DNA from: Sciurus carolinensis
Lineage: Eukaryota > Chordata > Mammalia > Rodentia > Sciuridae
Length of the DNA stretch: 64,000 nucleotides
Assembly (NCBI RefSeq): GCF_902686445.1
Contig: NC_062222.1
Coordinates: 130,517,035-130,581,034 of the forward strand
Reading direction: 5' to 3'
Notes under the pieces: generated by a model
The model's input: only the letters and a program-made list of their open reading frames with translations
The model's database searches: none
What the model was told of the DNA's origin: nothing
Translations under genes and position numbers: made by a program
Shown: positions 45,546 through 54,999 of the stretch, piece by piece
Numbering within the stretch: position 1 is the stretch's first letter
Layout of the letters: each line of letters opens with the position of its first letter

Positions 45546-45759
45546 CAAGGTTTCTCAACATGCTATTAACATTTTGAGATGAATAATTGTTTACCCTGGG
45601 TGGGACTATTTGGTGCATCTTAGCAACTTTAGCAGTATCTCTGCCCTCAGTCCAATAAATTCCAATAGCATATCTGCTCTAAAATGACAACCCAAAATGT
45701 CTGCAGTCGATTTCAAGTGTCCTCTCCAGGGAAAAATCACCTCTGGTTGAGAACTAATG
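45546..45759 (-). mobile_element. MER20 (hAT-Charlie), near full length, antisense
   Basis: Both termini are visible: CAAGGTTTCTCAAC on the left and CTGGTTGAGAACTAATG on the right, the inverted ends of MER20. Internal blocks in order include TAACATTTTGAGATGAATAA, TAGCAGTATCTCTGCCCTCA and ACAACCCAAAATGTCTGCAG. At 214 bp it is close to the family length of about 219. No clean 8-bp TSD remains. MER20 copies elsewhere have been linked to regulatory activity in endometrial stromal cells; whether this one is active is unknown. Confidence 0.85.
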
Positions 45760-45834
45760 GTGTACATCAACATCCATCCATCTCCACATCCAGATCCAGA
45801 TCCACCCCCTGGGAACATTTCTGCAGTTCATGAG

Positions 45835-45930
45835 GACTCTGCTGTGTTACTTTTGATCACTTTCTACCCCAGTGCCAAGTATGTGCTTGGTACAAAATAC
45901 AATAAATATTTGTTGTCTGAATAAATGAGG
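45835..45930 (+). repeat. L2 3' end
   Basis: CCCCAGTGCCAAGTATGTGC, then TACAATAAATATTTGTTGTC and GAATAAATGAGG: the L2 3' terminus. Confidence 0.75.
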
Positions 45931-45944
45931 AGGAAGGACATACT

Positions 45945-46115
45945 TTTTATGGATAGCCTATTTTATACCAGACCCTTCATTAAGCATTTTTCTTCAAAAC
46001 AACTCTGTGAGCTGGGAAACACTAAACTTATTTTCAAGATGTGGTAACAGAGACTTAGGAAGATTTCCCTGATTCAGCATTTTATAGGAAAATGACTTGC
46101 AAATCACGTGTTGTC
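45945..46115 (-). repeat. MIR relic, antisense
   Basis: TATACCAGACCCTTCATTAA, CAAAACAACTCTGTGAGCTG and AGATGTGGTAACAGAGACTT are in MIR reverse order. Confidence 0.65.
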
Positions 46116-47214
46116 CAAAAGGAACTTGTGATTTCTAATCTTGCATCTTGTGTGACCTTGTTTCTAAAATAAAATATTTAGTCATAATCTGCCTTGATTT
46201 CTTTCCCTCACTGTATAAATAATCCATCAAGAGCACATAGACTGAACACTCAAATGGGTGTCTGTCCTGTGCTGCCCGCTCTGGTCCCTGCTACCTTTGG
46301 ACCCCATCTGAAGCTCTTCTCCTCTCTCTCCTGGTCTCTACTTTCAGGTCAGCTGAACTTTCTTTCCCTTGAGTTCTCTGTGACCCCCCTAAGCTTGTTA
46401 CCTGGATTTCCTCTATCTTTGAAATGCCGTTTGAAATGTTCGTCTTGAACATAAAGTTTTATTGCAGCAGAACCATTCCTACTTGTTCACAAATCGCCTG
46501 GGCTGCTCTCCTGCTCCAATGGTAGAGGTAAAGGACATCGGAAGGCAGGTGCTAAGGGGAAGGAAATGATGGCCAGAGAGCACTTTCAGTGGGTTGCGTG
46601 ACACTTCGCTCCTCTAACCCTGATGCGGAGTCGAATCTTTAGTCTGTAAATGATAAACAGACTCAGGAAAACAAAGACGAAACAAACCACCTCCTTCCCC
46701 AAAATTTAAATAACCTCCAATATTATTACACTGGGGAAAATGGAGTCATTAAATGTTCATCATGGATTTGTTTCAATCAGTTATAATTAGGAAAGAAGAT
46801 TGGCTTTTAAGGACCAGCTTCAAAGTAGCATCCAATAATGTGAACACTCATCTTTCCATTTCTCTCTTTCCAGACGACCCTGCAGTTGTAAACTTACATT
46901 GCCATCTGAGGAGAATGAGCTTTGCATCTGCTTAGCTACTAAGAGATGTAGACATGGTCCCAAATTATTGATGACACAATAATTGCGCAGATATAAAGGG
47001 CTGGGTGAGCTTGACCGGCCAGGTCCTGCCAACATCTTCATCTCTATTCACAGCTGGAGTCACAATCTGAGGCCCAGCAACTCTCAAACTAAAGTGTCAT
47101 TTTCAAACTCTTCAGGGAAAATAGGATCCTTACTTGGAATGGACTTGGCAAGAAAATGAACAAATGATTAAGAAAGGTTCTCCTCTTGACCCAAACTTCA
47201 AACATTGCATGCAT
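46116..47214. other. Unique-looking sequence
   Basis: No repeat family or exon recognised. The frames at 46194-46448 and 46753-46935 have no visible domain. Confidence 0.4.
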
Positions 47215-47461
47215 TGAAGTGAGTTCTTTTTTTCCCCCAATGGTTAACTTTTTTTTTTTTATTATTATTGTATACAAATGGGATACATGTTGTTTCTCTA
47301 TTTGTACATGGAGTCAAGGTATACCATTTGTGTAATCATACATTTACATAGGGCAATGATGTTTGATTCATTATTTTTATTTCCCTTCCCCCCCCACCCC
47401 TCCCACCCCTCTTTTCCCTCCATACAGTCCTTCTTTCCTTCATTCTTACCACACTCCTTAT

Positions 47462-47491
47462 CCCTAACCCTAAACTTAACCCTAACACTAA
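47462..47491 (-). repeat. Telomere-like tract in L1 3' UTR (second copy)
   Basis: Plus strand: CCCTAACCCTAAACTTAACC followed by CTAACACTAA, at the same site as in the L1 at 12.2 kb and flanked by the same ACTCCTTA and TGCTA sequences. Confidence 0.85.
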
Positions 47492-47547
47492 TGCTAATCG
47501 CTCCCACCCCCCATTATATGTCCTCATCCGCTTATCAGCGAGATCAT

Positions 47548-48149
47548 TCATCCTTTAGTTTTTTGAGATTGGCTTATCTCACTTAGCATGATATTCTCCA
47601 ATTTCATCCATTTACCTGCAAATGCCATAATTTTATTATTCTTCATTGCGGAGTAATATTCCATTGTATATATATGCCACAGTTTCTTTATCCATTCATC
47701 AACTGAAGGGCATCTAGGTTGGTTCCACAATCTGGCTATGGTGAATTGAGCAGCAATGAACATTGATGTGGCTGTATCTCTGTAGTATGCTGATTTTAAG
47801 TACTTTGGGTATAGACCAAGGAGTGGGATAGCTGGGTCAAATGGTGGTTCCATTCCAAGCTGTCTGAGGAATCTCCATACTGCTTTCCAGAGTGGCTGCA
47901 CTAATTTGCAACCCCACTAATTTTCACCACATCTTCGCCAACACCTATTGTTGCTTGTGTTCTTGATAATCGCCATTCTAATTGGGGTGAGATGAAATCT
48001 TAGGGTAGTTTTGATTTGCATTTCCCTTATTACTAGAGATGTTGAACATTTTTTCATATATCTGTTGATTGCTTGTACATCTTCTTCTGTGAAGTGTCTG
48101 TTCATTTCCTTAGCCCATTTGTTGATTGGATTATTTGTATTCTTCGTAT
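47548..48149 (-). pseudogene. L1 ORF2p C-terminal remnant
   Basis: The segment encodes the end of ORF2p: [19 protein letters not shown], then the Cys-rich region starting CWRRCGEN, then [14 protein letters not shown] through IYTMEYYSAMKNNKIM. Relative to the copy at 12.7 kb, 18 bp (the GTLIHC region) are deleted at about 47915, producing a CGEN-stop and removing the conserved histidine. It cannot be translated in frame with the ORF2 start because the internal deletion is out of frame. Confidence 0.88.
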
Positions 48150-48218
48150 AGAGTTCAGGCCATTAACATTCAGGGTTATTATTGTGATATGATTTGTATT
48201 CCCAGTCATTTGACTCAT
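48102..48218 (-). pseudogene. L1 ORF2 start fused to C-terminal region (38 codons)
   Basis: The frame begins [20 protein letters not shown], the conserved N-terminus of the ORF2p endonuclease, with ATGs at 48216-48218 and 48207-48209. After about 22 codons it crosses the deletion join and reads out of frame to a TGA at 48102-48104. All endonuclease catalytic residues and the reverse transcriptase are gone. A three-base overlap (AAC) at the join suggests a microhomology-mediated deletion or template jump. Confidence 0.85.
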
Positions 48219-48265
48219 ATTTGTTTTTTGACATGATTTGGTTTCTGCTTTATTTGGCTATTCCT

Positions 48266-49312
48266 TTAGGCTAGCACCTCCTGTTGCTGATTTGCATCAT
48301 TGTTTTTCATCTCTTCCTCATGGAATATTTTGCTGAGAATGTTCTGTAATGCTGGCTTTCTTTTTGTAAATTCCTTTAGCTTTTGTTTATCATGGAAGGA
48401 TCTTATTTCATCGTCAAATTTGAAGGTAAGTTTTGCTGGGTATAAGATTCTTGGTTGGCATCTGTTTTCTTTCAGGGCTTGGTAAATGTTGTTCCAGGCC
48501 CTTCTAGCTTTTAGGGTCTGGATTGAAAAATCTGCTGATATTCTTATTGGTTTCCCTCTGAATGCAATTTGATTCTTTTCTCTCGCAGCCTTTAAAATTC
48601 TGTCTTTATTTTGTATGTTAGATATTTTCATAATAATGTGCCTTGGTGTGGGTCTGTTGTTATTTTGTATATTTTGAGTCCTATAAGCCTCTTGTACTTG
48701 GTTTTCCATTTCATTCTTCAGATTTGGGAAATTTTCTGACATTATTTCATTGAATAGATTGTTCATTCCTTTGGTTTGTTTCTCTAAGTCTTCCTCAATC
48801 CCAATAATTCTTAAATTTGGCCTTTTCATGATATCCCATAATTCTTGTAGATTCTGTTCATGATTTCTTACCATCTTCTCTGTTTGGCCAACTTTATTTT
48901 CAAGATTAAATATTTTGTCTTCAATGTCTGAGGTTCTGCCTTCCAGGTGTTCTATCCTATTGGTTATGCTTTCTATGGAGTTTTTAACTTGGTTTATTGT
49001 TTCCTTCATTTCAAGGATTTCAGTTTGCTTTTTTTTCAGTGTCTCTAACTCTTTATTGAAATGATCTCTTGCTTCCCGTATTTGGTCTTTTAACTGTTGA
49101 ATGGTGCGATCATTTAATGCCTGCATTTGCTCTTTCATCTCCTCCTTCAATGCCTGCATTTGCTCTTTCATCTCCTCATTTGCTTCCCTGATTGTTTTAA
49201 TTATGTACATTCTGAACTCCCTTTCTGACATTTCTTCTGCTGTGCTGTCATTGGGTTTTATTGATGTAGTATCTAGGTTTGTTTGGGACATTTTCTTCCC
49301 TTGTTTTCTCAT
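48266..49312 (-). CDS. L1 ORF1: L1 ORF1p, intact 348-codon frame
   Basis: This is the RNA-binding chaperone of LINE-1, which trimerises and coats L1 RNA in cytoplasmic particles. The length is close to the 338 residues of human ORF1p. Visible architecture: a short basic, polar N-terminus (1-40); a long coiled coil (about 42-160) with heptad-like Leu/Ile spacing; an RRM domain (about 163-260) with RPNLRIIGIEE and PRHIIMKISN as its two core strands; and a C-terminal domain (about 264-325) containing ARRAWNNIYQALKE, QPRILYPAKLTFKF and RPALQNIL. Residues 46-67 contain a duplicated EEMKEQMQAL unit. The start is the first ATG after the GC-rich 5' UTR. ORF2 follows 47 bp downstream in the L1 sense but is destroyed. 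The frame has no stop or shift, so the copy is fairly young. Whether it is expressed is unknown. Confidence 0.92.
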   Translation of the reverse strand: MRKQGKKMSQTNLDTTSIKPNDSTAEEMSEREFRMYIIKTIREANEEMKEQMQALKEEMKEQMQALNDRTIQQLKDQIREARDHFNKELETLKKKQTEILEMKETINQVKNSIESITNRIEHLEGRTSDIEDKIFNLENKVGQTEKMVRNHEQNLQELWDIMKRPNLRIIGIEEDLEKQTKGMNNLFNEIMSENFPNLKNEMENQVQEAYRTQNIQNNNRPTPRHIIMKISNIQNKDRILKAAREKNQIAFRGKPIRISADFSIQTLKARRAWNNIYQALKENRCQPRILYPAKLTFKFDDEIRSFHDKQKLKEFTKRKPALQNILSKIFHEEEMKNNDANQQQEVLA

Positions 49313-50093
49313 ATTGGTCAGCTGTCAGTGGGACCCTAAGATATTGCAGATTTCCGCTATTGGCTTATAGTGTCCCGGTAGATTTCCAGTGTATCACCTC
49401 CCAGCCTTCAGTAGCCTGAAGTCTCAGAGGAACTTGATAATGCAGTGTTTCTGAAGAAAGCTGCCCCTAGCCCCCTACTGGTTCCAGGGCTTGGAGCTGG
49501 CTCTGTGCGGAAAGGCTCTCACTGGGGGCCTGCACCGGGCAGCTGGCTGTGTGGGAGGAGCCCACCGCCGGAGTGTGGAAGGCTACCTGGGGAACACTCT
49601 AGCTGCCCTGCCCTGCTCTAATAAGCCACCCCTATCTGTGCCTGCCGCCCAGGCCAAGTTTCGCCCAGTGGGGGAGACTCACCCCGTGACTCTATTTTTG
49701 TCCAAGTCTCTCAATGCCTCCCCTTCTTGAGTCCTGGGTTCTGGAGCGACTGGAGATGCAGTCACCCTCTAGGCCGCCATCTTGGATCGCCCCGTGGAAA
49801 GAGTCTGTGGCTGGAGTGGGCAGAGCCGCCTGGAGAAGTCTCTGGCTGCCCTGCCCTGATCCCAGAGGCTGCTTGCAGATCAGAGCTCTCCGTTGGCTCG
49901 GGGACTTGTGGCTGGCTCTGTGTAGAAAGGCTCTCACTGGGCGGTCTGCTCCGAGAAGCTAGCCCTGAAAGGCGCCTCCCACCGCAGGGGGCCGGGCTGC
50001 TTGGGGAAGTCTCTGGCTGCCCTGTCCTGGTCCCTGAAGTCGCTTGCGGGCCAGAGCATGCCGCGCTGGCTCTGGGACTTGGAGCTTGTTCTC
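49313..50093 (-). promoter_or_regulatory. L1 5' UTR with internal promoter, GC- and CpG-rich
   Basis: This is the most GC-rich stretch of the window. On the minus strand it carries the YY1-type word CCAAGATGGCGGC at 49773-49785 (plus strand GCCGCCATCTTGG), the signature of mammalian L1 promoters. Imperfect repeats are visible: GGCTCTGTGCGGAAAGGCTCTCACTGGG-like blocks at about 49499 and 49912, and TCTGGCTGCCCTG blocks at about 49842 and 50012. The unit looks like two to three decayed monomers. Plus- and minus-strand frames of about 80-135 codons in it are GC artefacts. Confidence 0.75.
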
Positions 50094-50104
50094 TGAAGTG
50101 AGTT

Positions 50105-51050
50105 TTCAGGCTGCAAAATTTCTTTGGTAGGGATGACTTCAGTGTAAGAGGGGAATTACAAGCGTCCATTCTTTTTTCTAAAAGATGAATGTTCTTTGAT
50201 AATTATTATAATGATGGAAAAAAATAACGACAATCCAAATAGGATAAATGTATACCAAAGAACCCAGAGTGAACTCCTGCCTAGAGCTGAGGTGCCTTTC
50301 ACACACGCTCAGCTCCTAAATAGAAAGAGAACAAAGTGAAGGATTGCAATATACTTAAAGCCCTCATCCAGGACTTTATAAAAATCACCTGTTCATATCT
50401 CAATAGCCAAACACTACTAACAAGACCCCACCTAGATTCAATGGGAGAGGGTTGGGAAATAGAACACCTGCTGTGGCAACTTCTTCCCAGGGAAAACCAT
50501 ACCTTGGTAAGGAATCACGCATCATTGGAAGTTTGAAATTGTGATGGGGGCACTTTCCAAGTGTTGTTAGGTATTGCCATTTGAAAAGAAATAAAAAAAA
50601 ATTAGTATCAACAGCTCTTTCTTCCTACTGAAAAGTCATAATGTGAATTAAATAGGTTAGTAAATGAAAAATGTTTAAAATAGTGAATGGCAGGTAGTAG
50701 ATATAAGAATCAATATTTATAATTTTTGTTATCTCTCATGTGAAAATGGCCCATAAGCTTTAATATGATGATCATTTATGGTCATTCAGGGACTTCAATA
50801 AAAATCCTGTTCTAGTTTGGTATTCGGTTCAGTCCATTGGGTTACAGGGATGATTATTTAATGCTCACTGCATCCGATGAATTTGTTTTTCAAGGACTGT
50901 GGCTATCTCCGTCTTCTCTGAATTGCTAAGTAATCCACTACACGAAGGTTCCAATGAATAGAAAGGGTGAAGCAGTATATTTCACTTCAGGTAGCTTGTC
51001 CAAATTCATGAGACATGAATCCTTAAACCAAAATGTTTTCTGTGGTAGTG
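50105..51050. other. Unique-looking sequence
   Basis: Nothing recognised between the L1 and the next LTR. AT-rich. Confidence 0.4.
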
Positions 51051-51054
51051 AGGC

Positions 51055-51535
51055 TGTACTAGCAAGGTATACCAATGGCTTCCCATGGCTGCCATCAAAA
51101 AATACTACAAATCTGGTGGCTTAAAGCAAGAGAAATTTCTTATCTAAAAGTTCTGGAGACTAGAAGACTGAAGTCAAAAGAACTGGGTTGGCTGCTTTGG
51201 AGGCCCAGTGGCAGGGTGGGGACATTCATTCCCCATTGCTCTCCAAGCTCCAGGTGGTTACTGACAATCCTTAGTTTTCTATAGCTTATGGCTGCTTCAT
51301 TCTTAAATCTATCTGTTTTCATGATATTTTCCCTGTGTGTCTGTGTCCAAATTTTCCTCTTCTTTTAAGGACATTAGTCATTAGCCAAGGCTCCCCTAAT
51401 CCAGTATGACCTTGTCTTAATTACATCTGCAAAAATTCTGTTTCCAAATAAGGTCATTGTTCACAGATGCTGGGAATTAAGGTTTCAACATACCTTTTGG
51501 CAGACACAATTCAACACACAACATGAACCAAATTG
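51055..51535 (-). repeat. MLT1-type LTR relic, antisense
   Basis: TACTACAAATCTGGTGGCTT, AAAGTTCTGGAGACTAGAAG, AGTATGACCTTGTCTTAATT, TCTGCAAAAATTCTGTTTCC and AATAAGGTCATTGTTCACAG are in antisense MLT1 order. Confidence 0.8.
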
Positions 51536-51569
51536 GTTTTATGAAGATTATTTCAATAATGTAATAATG

Positions 51570-51845
51570 GAAAGTATTTAGTATATGTTCACCCTGTACT
51601 GGGCATTGAATTAGGTTCTTTTAAGAATTGCCTTATTTGGTCAAAACACTTGTATGAAGCAAGTACTATCATCATCACCATCATCATCACCACCACCACC
51701 ATCATCATCATCACCATCATCGCAACCATCATCATTATTTATTTCCATATGAGGAGATGGAGATACCAAGAGGTACAATACTTTGCCCTGCTGAGAAGAT
51801 GAATGGCAGAGCTGGACCTAAAATGGTCAGGAGGGATCCAGAGCT
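51570..51845 (-). repeat. MIR relic with internal (ATC)n expansion, antisense
   Basis: The left block TTAGTATATGTTCACCCTGT and the right blocks CATATGAGGAGATGGAGATA and GAATGGCAGAGCTGGACCTA are MIR read backwards. Between them the site normally reading like CTATTATTATCC has grown into a roughly 70-bp (ATC)/(ACC) tract at 51668-51737. Confidence 0.75.
51668..51737. repeat. (ATC)n/(ACC)n trinucleotide tract
   Basis: An imperfect array of CAT/CAC triplets, probably seeded by the MIR sequence it sits in. Confidence 0.92.
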
Positions 51846-52679
51846 AATGTTCTGAACCAATATACTGTATGCCTGACATCCGTCCCCCGGCCAGAGCTTG
51901 CTCCTGCAACCAGGGTAGGCTCTTCCTCCAGTCCAGCAAGTGGGCCCTTCCTTTGCTTAGGCTCCTTTTTGTTTCCTACTTGAAATTTCCTGCTTCGATG
52001 GAATCACTTTTCCCAATTTTCATTCCAGAATGGATGCATCTCTTCTCAAGCTCAACCTCAGTCAAGGATGATTGGCTGAATCTTTCCCTGGGGTTGAGCT
52101 CTTGCCCACAGCAATGTTTTAGTGCCAGTCTCTTCCCTTGGACTCTGTGGCTGATATGCTGTGTATCTGCAGAGCAGCAAAGATGTCTTTCTGCCCTGCC
52201 AATTTGGCCTTAGTGTTCGTATAATACTTTGTAGAGAATTTGTGTTATTAATCCTCTCACCTAGAGGTAAGTCAGAAATCTCTATTTTGAAGGGGAAAGC
52301 AAACTCTTTATTCTTTATTTAATGTTTTACAAATTATAATAATTACCTGCTGAAACATGTAAAAATAAAGAAAAAAATACAATGATACACAAAAGCATAG
52401 TTAATGACTCTCTCCCCAGTGCCAGCTCCATTTCCACTGCCCTAAATAGTCATTGTTAAGTTTAAGTGGACCCTTCTGTTCTCTCCTGGTTACATACATA
52501 TAAACATGGGAAATAATGTAAGGGCTCAGGTTTCTTTTTAACCGAACAATCATATATACTCACTAGTTTGGAATTTGCTCTTTTTCATTTCATCCCAGGC
52601 AAGTGTCATGAATTTGGAGCATGTGGCTGTCATCTTTCATAGTTTAGTCCTTGGGTCTTTTCTTTCCCCTAGTACACTC
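51846..52679. other. Unclassified sequence
   Basis: The frame at 51869-52213 (114 codons) has no recognisable domain and probably overlaps diverged repeat sequence. Confidence 0.35.
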
Positions 52680-53330
52680 TTCCCTTGGTTGTAATATTCA
52701 ATTCCAGGATTGAAAACTCTTTGGGCTGCTGACTCTCAAATTTATACCTCCAGATTGGACAGTTGCCTGAATTCCAAATTCCTATATCCAACAGCCTACT
52801 TACTGCCACCCTCTCTGTATCACTGATTCTTGAAAGTCAACCTGTTCAACATGTTCAACATGGAACTTTGACTGCTCCCACCTCTCCTGTGCCTGCAAAC
52901 CATTGTACTTGAATGCTGCCCGATCTTCATTTATAAAAATCCTATCATTCCTTTGTTTCAACTTCCAAAACTCTGGTAGCTACCTGTGAACCCTCTTCCT
53001 CTGCCACGCTCCTCTGAACCCTTCAGCAAATCCTTTTGCTCTTTCTTCAGAATATATTTGGAATTCGACCCCTTTGGACCTCCTTCATTACCTCCATCTG
53101 CTTGAGGTCACTGCCACCTCTCCCTGCATCATTTCTACAGCCTCCTCCTGACCTCCCCCTTCACTCAAGCCTTTCTCGATCAGCTTTGCAAGGAACACCT
53201 TTCAAGCCATCCTGTTGAAATTGCACTGCTCTCTGCACCGTGGCATTCTGCAACCCCTTTCAAGACTTGTTTTTCTCCATAGTACTTACCAATTTATGAT
53301 AATAATACTGATTATATAGAATAATTGTCA
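52680..53330 (+). repeat. L2 relic
   Basis: CTCAAATTTATACCTCCAGA, CTATATCCAACAGCCTACTT and TTTTTCTCCATAGTACTTAC follow the L2 consensus order over about 650 bp. Confidence 0.6.
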
Positions 53331-53499
53331 TAAGTATAAAGTATAATAGAACCTTTCATGATTCTGCGCCTACCCCATCATGGCAGGGAGTTCATTGTTG
53401 GCTTTGGGAAAATAGCACTGCATTATATTCACCTGTAGGTATCCTCCTACCTGCAATCTCCACATTTTCAGATTTATCATTACCTGATAGAAATTCCAT

Positions 53500-54060
53500 C
53501 AAGGTAACTGTTTTTGCCCAAATTTATTTTTACTTTTATTGCCTACTCAGTCTTTTACATGTAGATGCAGTAAAATTCATTCAATCACCTTTCACTGACG
53601 GGTATGTTGTGTCTTTTGTTTCCTTTTTTGGTAATACTGCACCATATACCCTTACATATGGTTCCTTTTATTTCTTAGGATCAGTTCCTGAGAGTGAGAT
53701 TCCTTGGTTGAGAGGGATTCCTGGATAGAAAGTAGACTTAGTAGACTTTTAATTTCAATAGATGTTATCATTTTCTTTACAAAATGGCTTAATAGGTAAC
53801 AGTTCTAAGTAATATATGTGGGTACATTCCCCCATCATCACCAGCAACCCGTGTTATTGGGTATTTGTGCTCTTGCCTGCAGATGGATGGATATATATAT
53901 ATATGCCTTGCTGTTCCCTGTTTATGAGTGAACTTGAGCATCTTTTTATGTACTTTCTGTCCACTGGAACTTTCTCTTCTGTAGTTTACACATTCATACA
54001 TGTTAGTGTTTTATTTTTGGTAATGTTCAATTCTTTTACTATTCTTTTATTTGTCACCTG
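53500..54060 (-). repeat. Ancient L1-like relic, antisense, tentative
   Basis: Antisense old-L1 style blocks: GGATCAGTTCCTGAGAGTGA, CATCATCACCAGCAACCCGT and GAACTTGAGCATCTTTTTAT. Borders uncertain. Confidence 0.4.
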
Positions 54061-54150
54061 AATTCTTATTTACTTCCAATCTTCTCACTCATTTATTTAT
54101 TGACTTTATGGCATCTTTTGGGATACATTTATATTTTATGTTAATAGTTT

Positions 54151-54635
54151 TATTAATCGGAGTTCTCCAGAGAAACAGAACCAGTGGGATGTGTTTGTGT
54201 GACTGTCTTTCTCTCTATCTCTCTGTCTTTTTAACTATCTATTGTAATACATTGGCTCATATGATTGTGGAGTCTGAGAATCCCAAGGTCTGTTTGTAAG
54301 TTAGAGAAGCTCCAGTTGTAAGCCAGCAGGCTCAGAACCCAAGAACAGAGCTTCAGTTTGAGTCTAAAAACAAGGGAAGACTGGTGTCTTAGCTTAAGCT
54401 TTCAGGCAGGAGTTCCCTCTTCCTCTCAGAAGTAGGAGACTTTTTATTTATCTTGTCAGATCTTCAACTGAGTGGACGAGGCCCACCCCCATTAGAAGGG
54501 AAATCAGTTTCACTCAGTCTTCTGATATAAATATTAACTTCATTCAAATACATCATCATACACATACCCAGAATGCTCTTTGACCAAGTATCCATCCCTG
54601 CAGTCTAGTTAAGTTGGCAATATTAACCATCACAG
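54151..54635 (-). repeat. ERVL/MaLR-type LTR relic, antisense
   Basis: GGAGTTCTCCAGAGAAACAG at the left, TTCAACTGAGTGGACGAGGC and CACCCCCATTAGAAGGGAAA in the middle, and GGCAATATTAACCATCACAG at the right are the landmarks of a common mammalian LTR in reverse. The subfamily is not certain. Confidence 0.8.
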
Positions 54636-54902
54636 TGGTTAATTACATTGTATTCTTTTTATCGCTTCTGGATTTTCCGTGTTTGTTGGGGTCTCTCTAC
54701 CACATATGTGCATATGCATTCCCTTGATTTTCTCTTTTTTTATATTAAATAGCTTGTCCATTTACTTTAAAATAAGTAATATGGAATAGGAAGTCAAATC
54801 TATTTTCTTTGGAAGGATAACCAGTTATACTAGGACTAGTTATTAAATAACCCATCAATTTTCCACTGTCTTCAAATGCCATCTTTGCTATATATTAACT
54901 TT

Positions 54903-54993
54903 CTGTTGTGGTTTTTGGTGACACTAAAGATTAAACCTAGGGCCTCCCACATGGTAGGCAAGTGCTCTACCACTGAACTACATTCCCAGATCT
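54903..54993 (-). mobile_element. Monomeric ID-like (tRNA-derived) SINE, antisense
   Basis: The plus strand reads ATTAAACCTAGGGCCTCCCA and GTAGGCAAGTGCTCTACCAC, then TGAACTACATTCCCAG: the tRNA-Ala-like ID body with B box and A box reversed. No B1 half is attached. Confidence 0.75.
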
Positions 54994-54999
54994 TGCTGT

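Larger units (their letters stand above)
47226..50093 (-). mobile_element. L1 deletion derivative: 5' UTR, intact ORF1, ORF2 mostly deleted
   Basis: TGAAGTGAGTT flanks the unit at 47215-47225 and 50094-50104, fitting an L1 TSD. Read on the minus strand: a GC-rich 5' UTR (50093-49313), ORF1 (49312-48266), the start of ORF2 (from 48218), an abrupt join at about 48150 to the ORF2 C-terminal region, and the 3' UTR with the telomere-like tract (47462-47491). The tail is double: T12 (47249-47260), then 15 bp of non-L1 sequence, then T7 (47227-47233). Because the 5' end is present, the element was not truncated in the usual way. It lost about 2.7-3 kb internally, judged from normal L1 length. Confidence 0.9.

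Noticed and set aside
49491..50169. Cluster of open frames of 60-135 codons on both strands
   Set aside because: They lie in the GC-rich L1 5' UTR, where stops are rare. No domain, and the frames overlap each other.
54903..54993. tRNA gene
   Set aside because: The tRNA-like A and B boxes belong to an ID-type SINE. No cloverleaf with an intact anticodon arm can be drawn.
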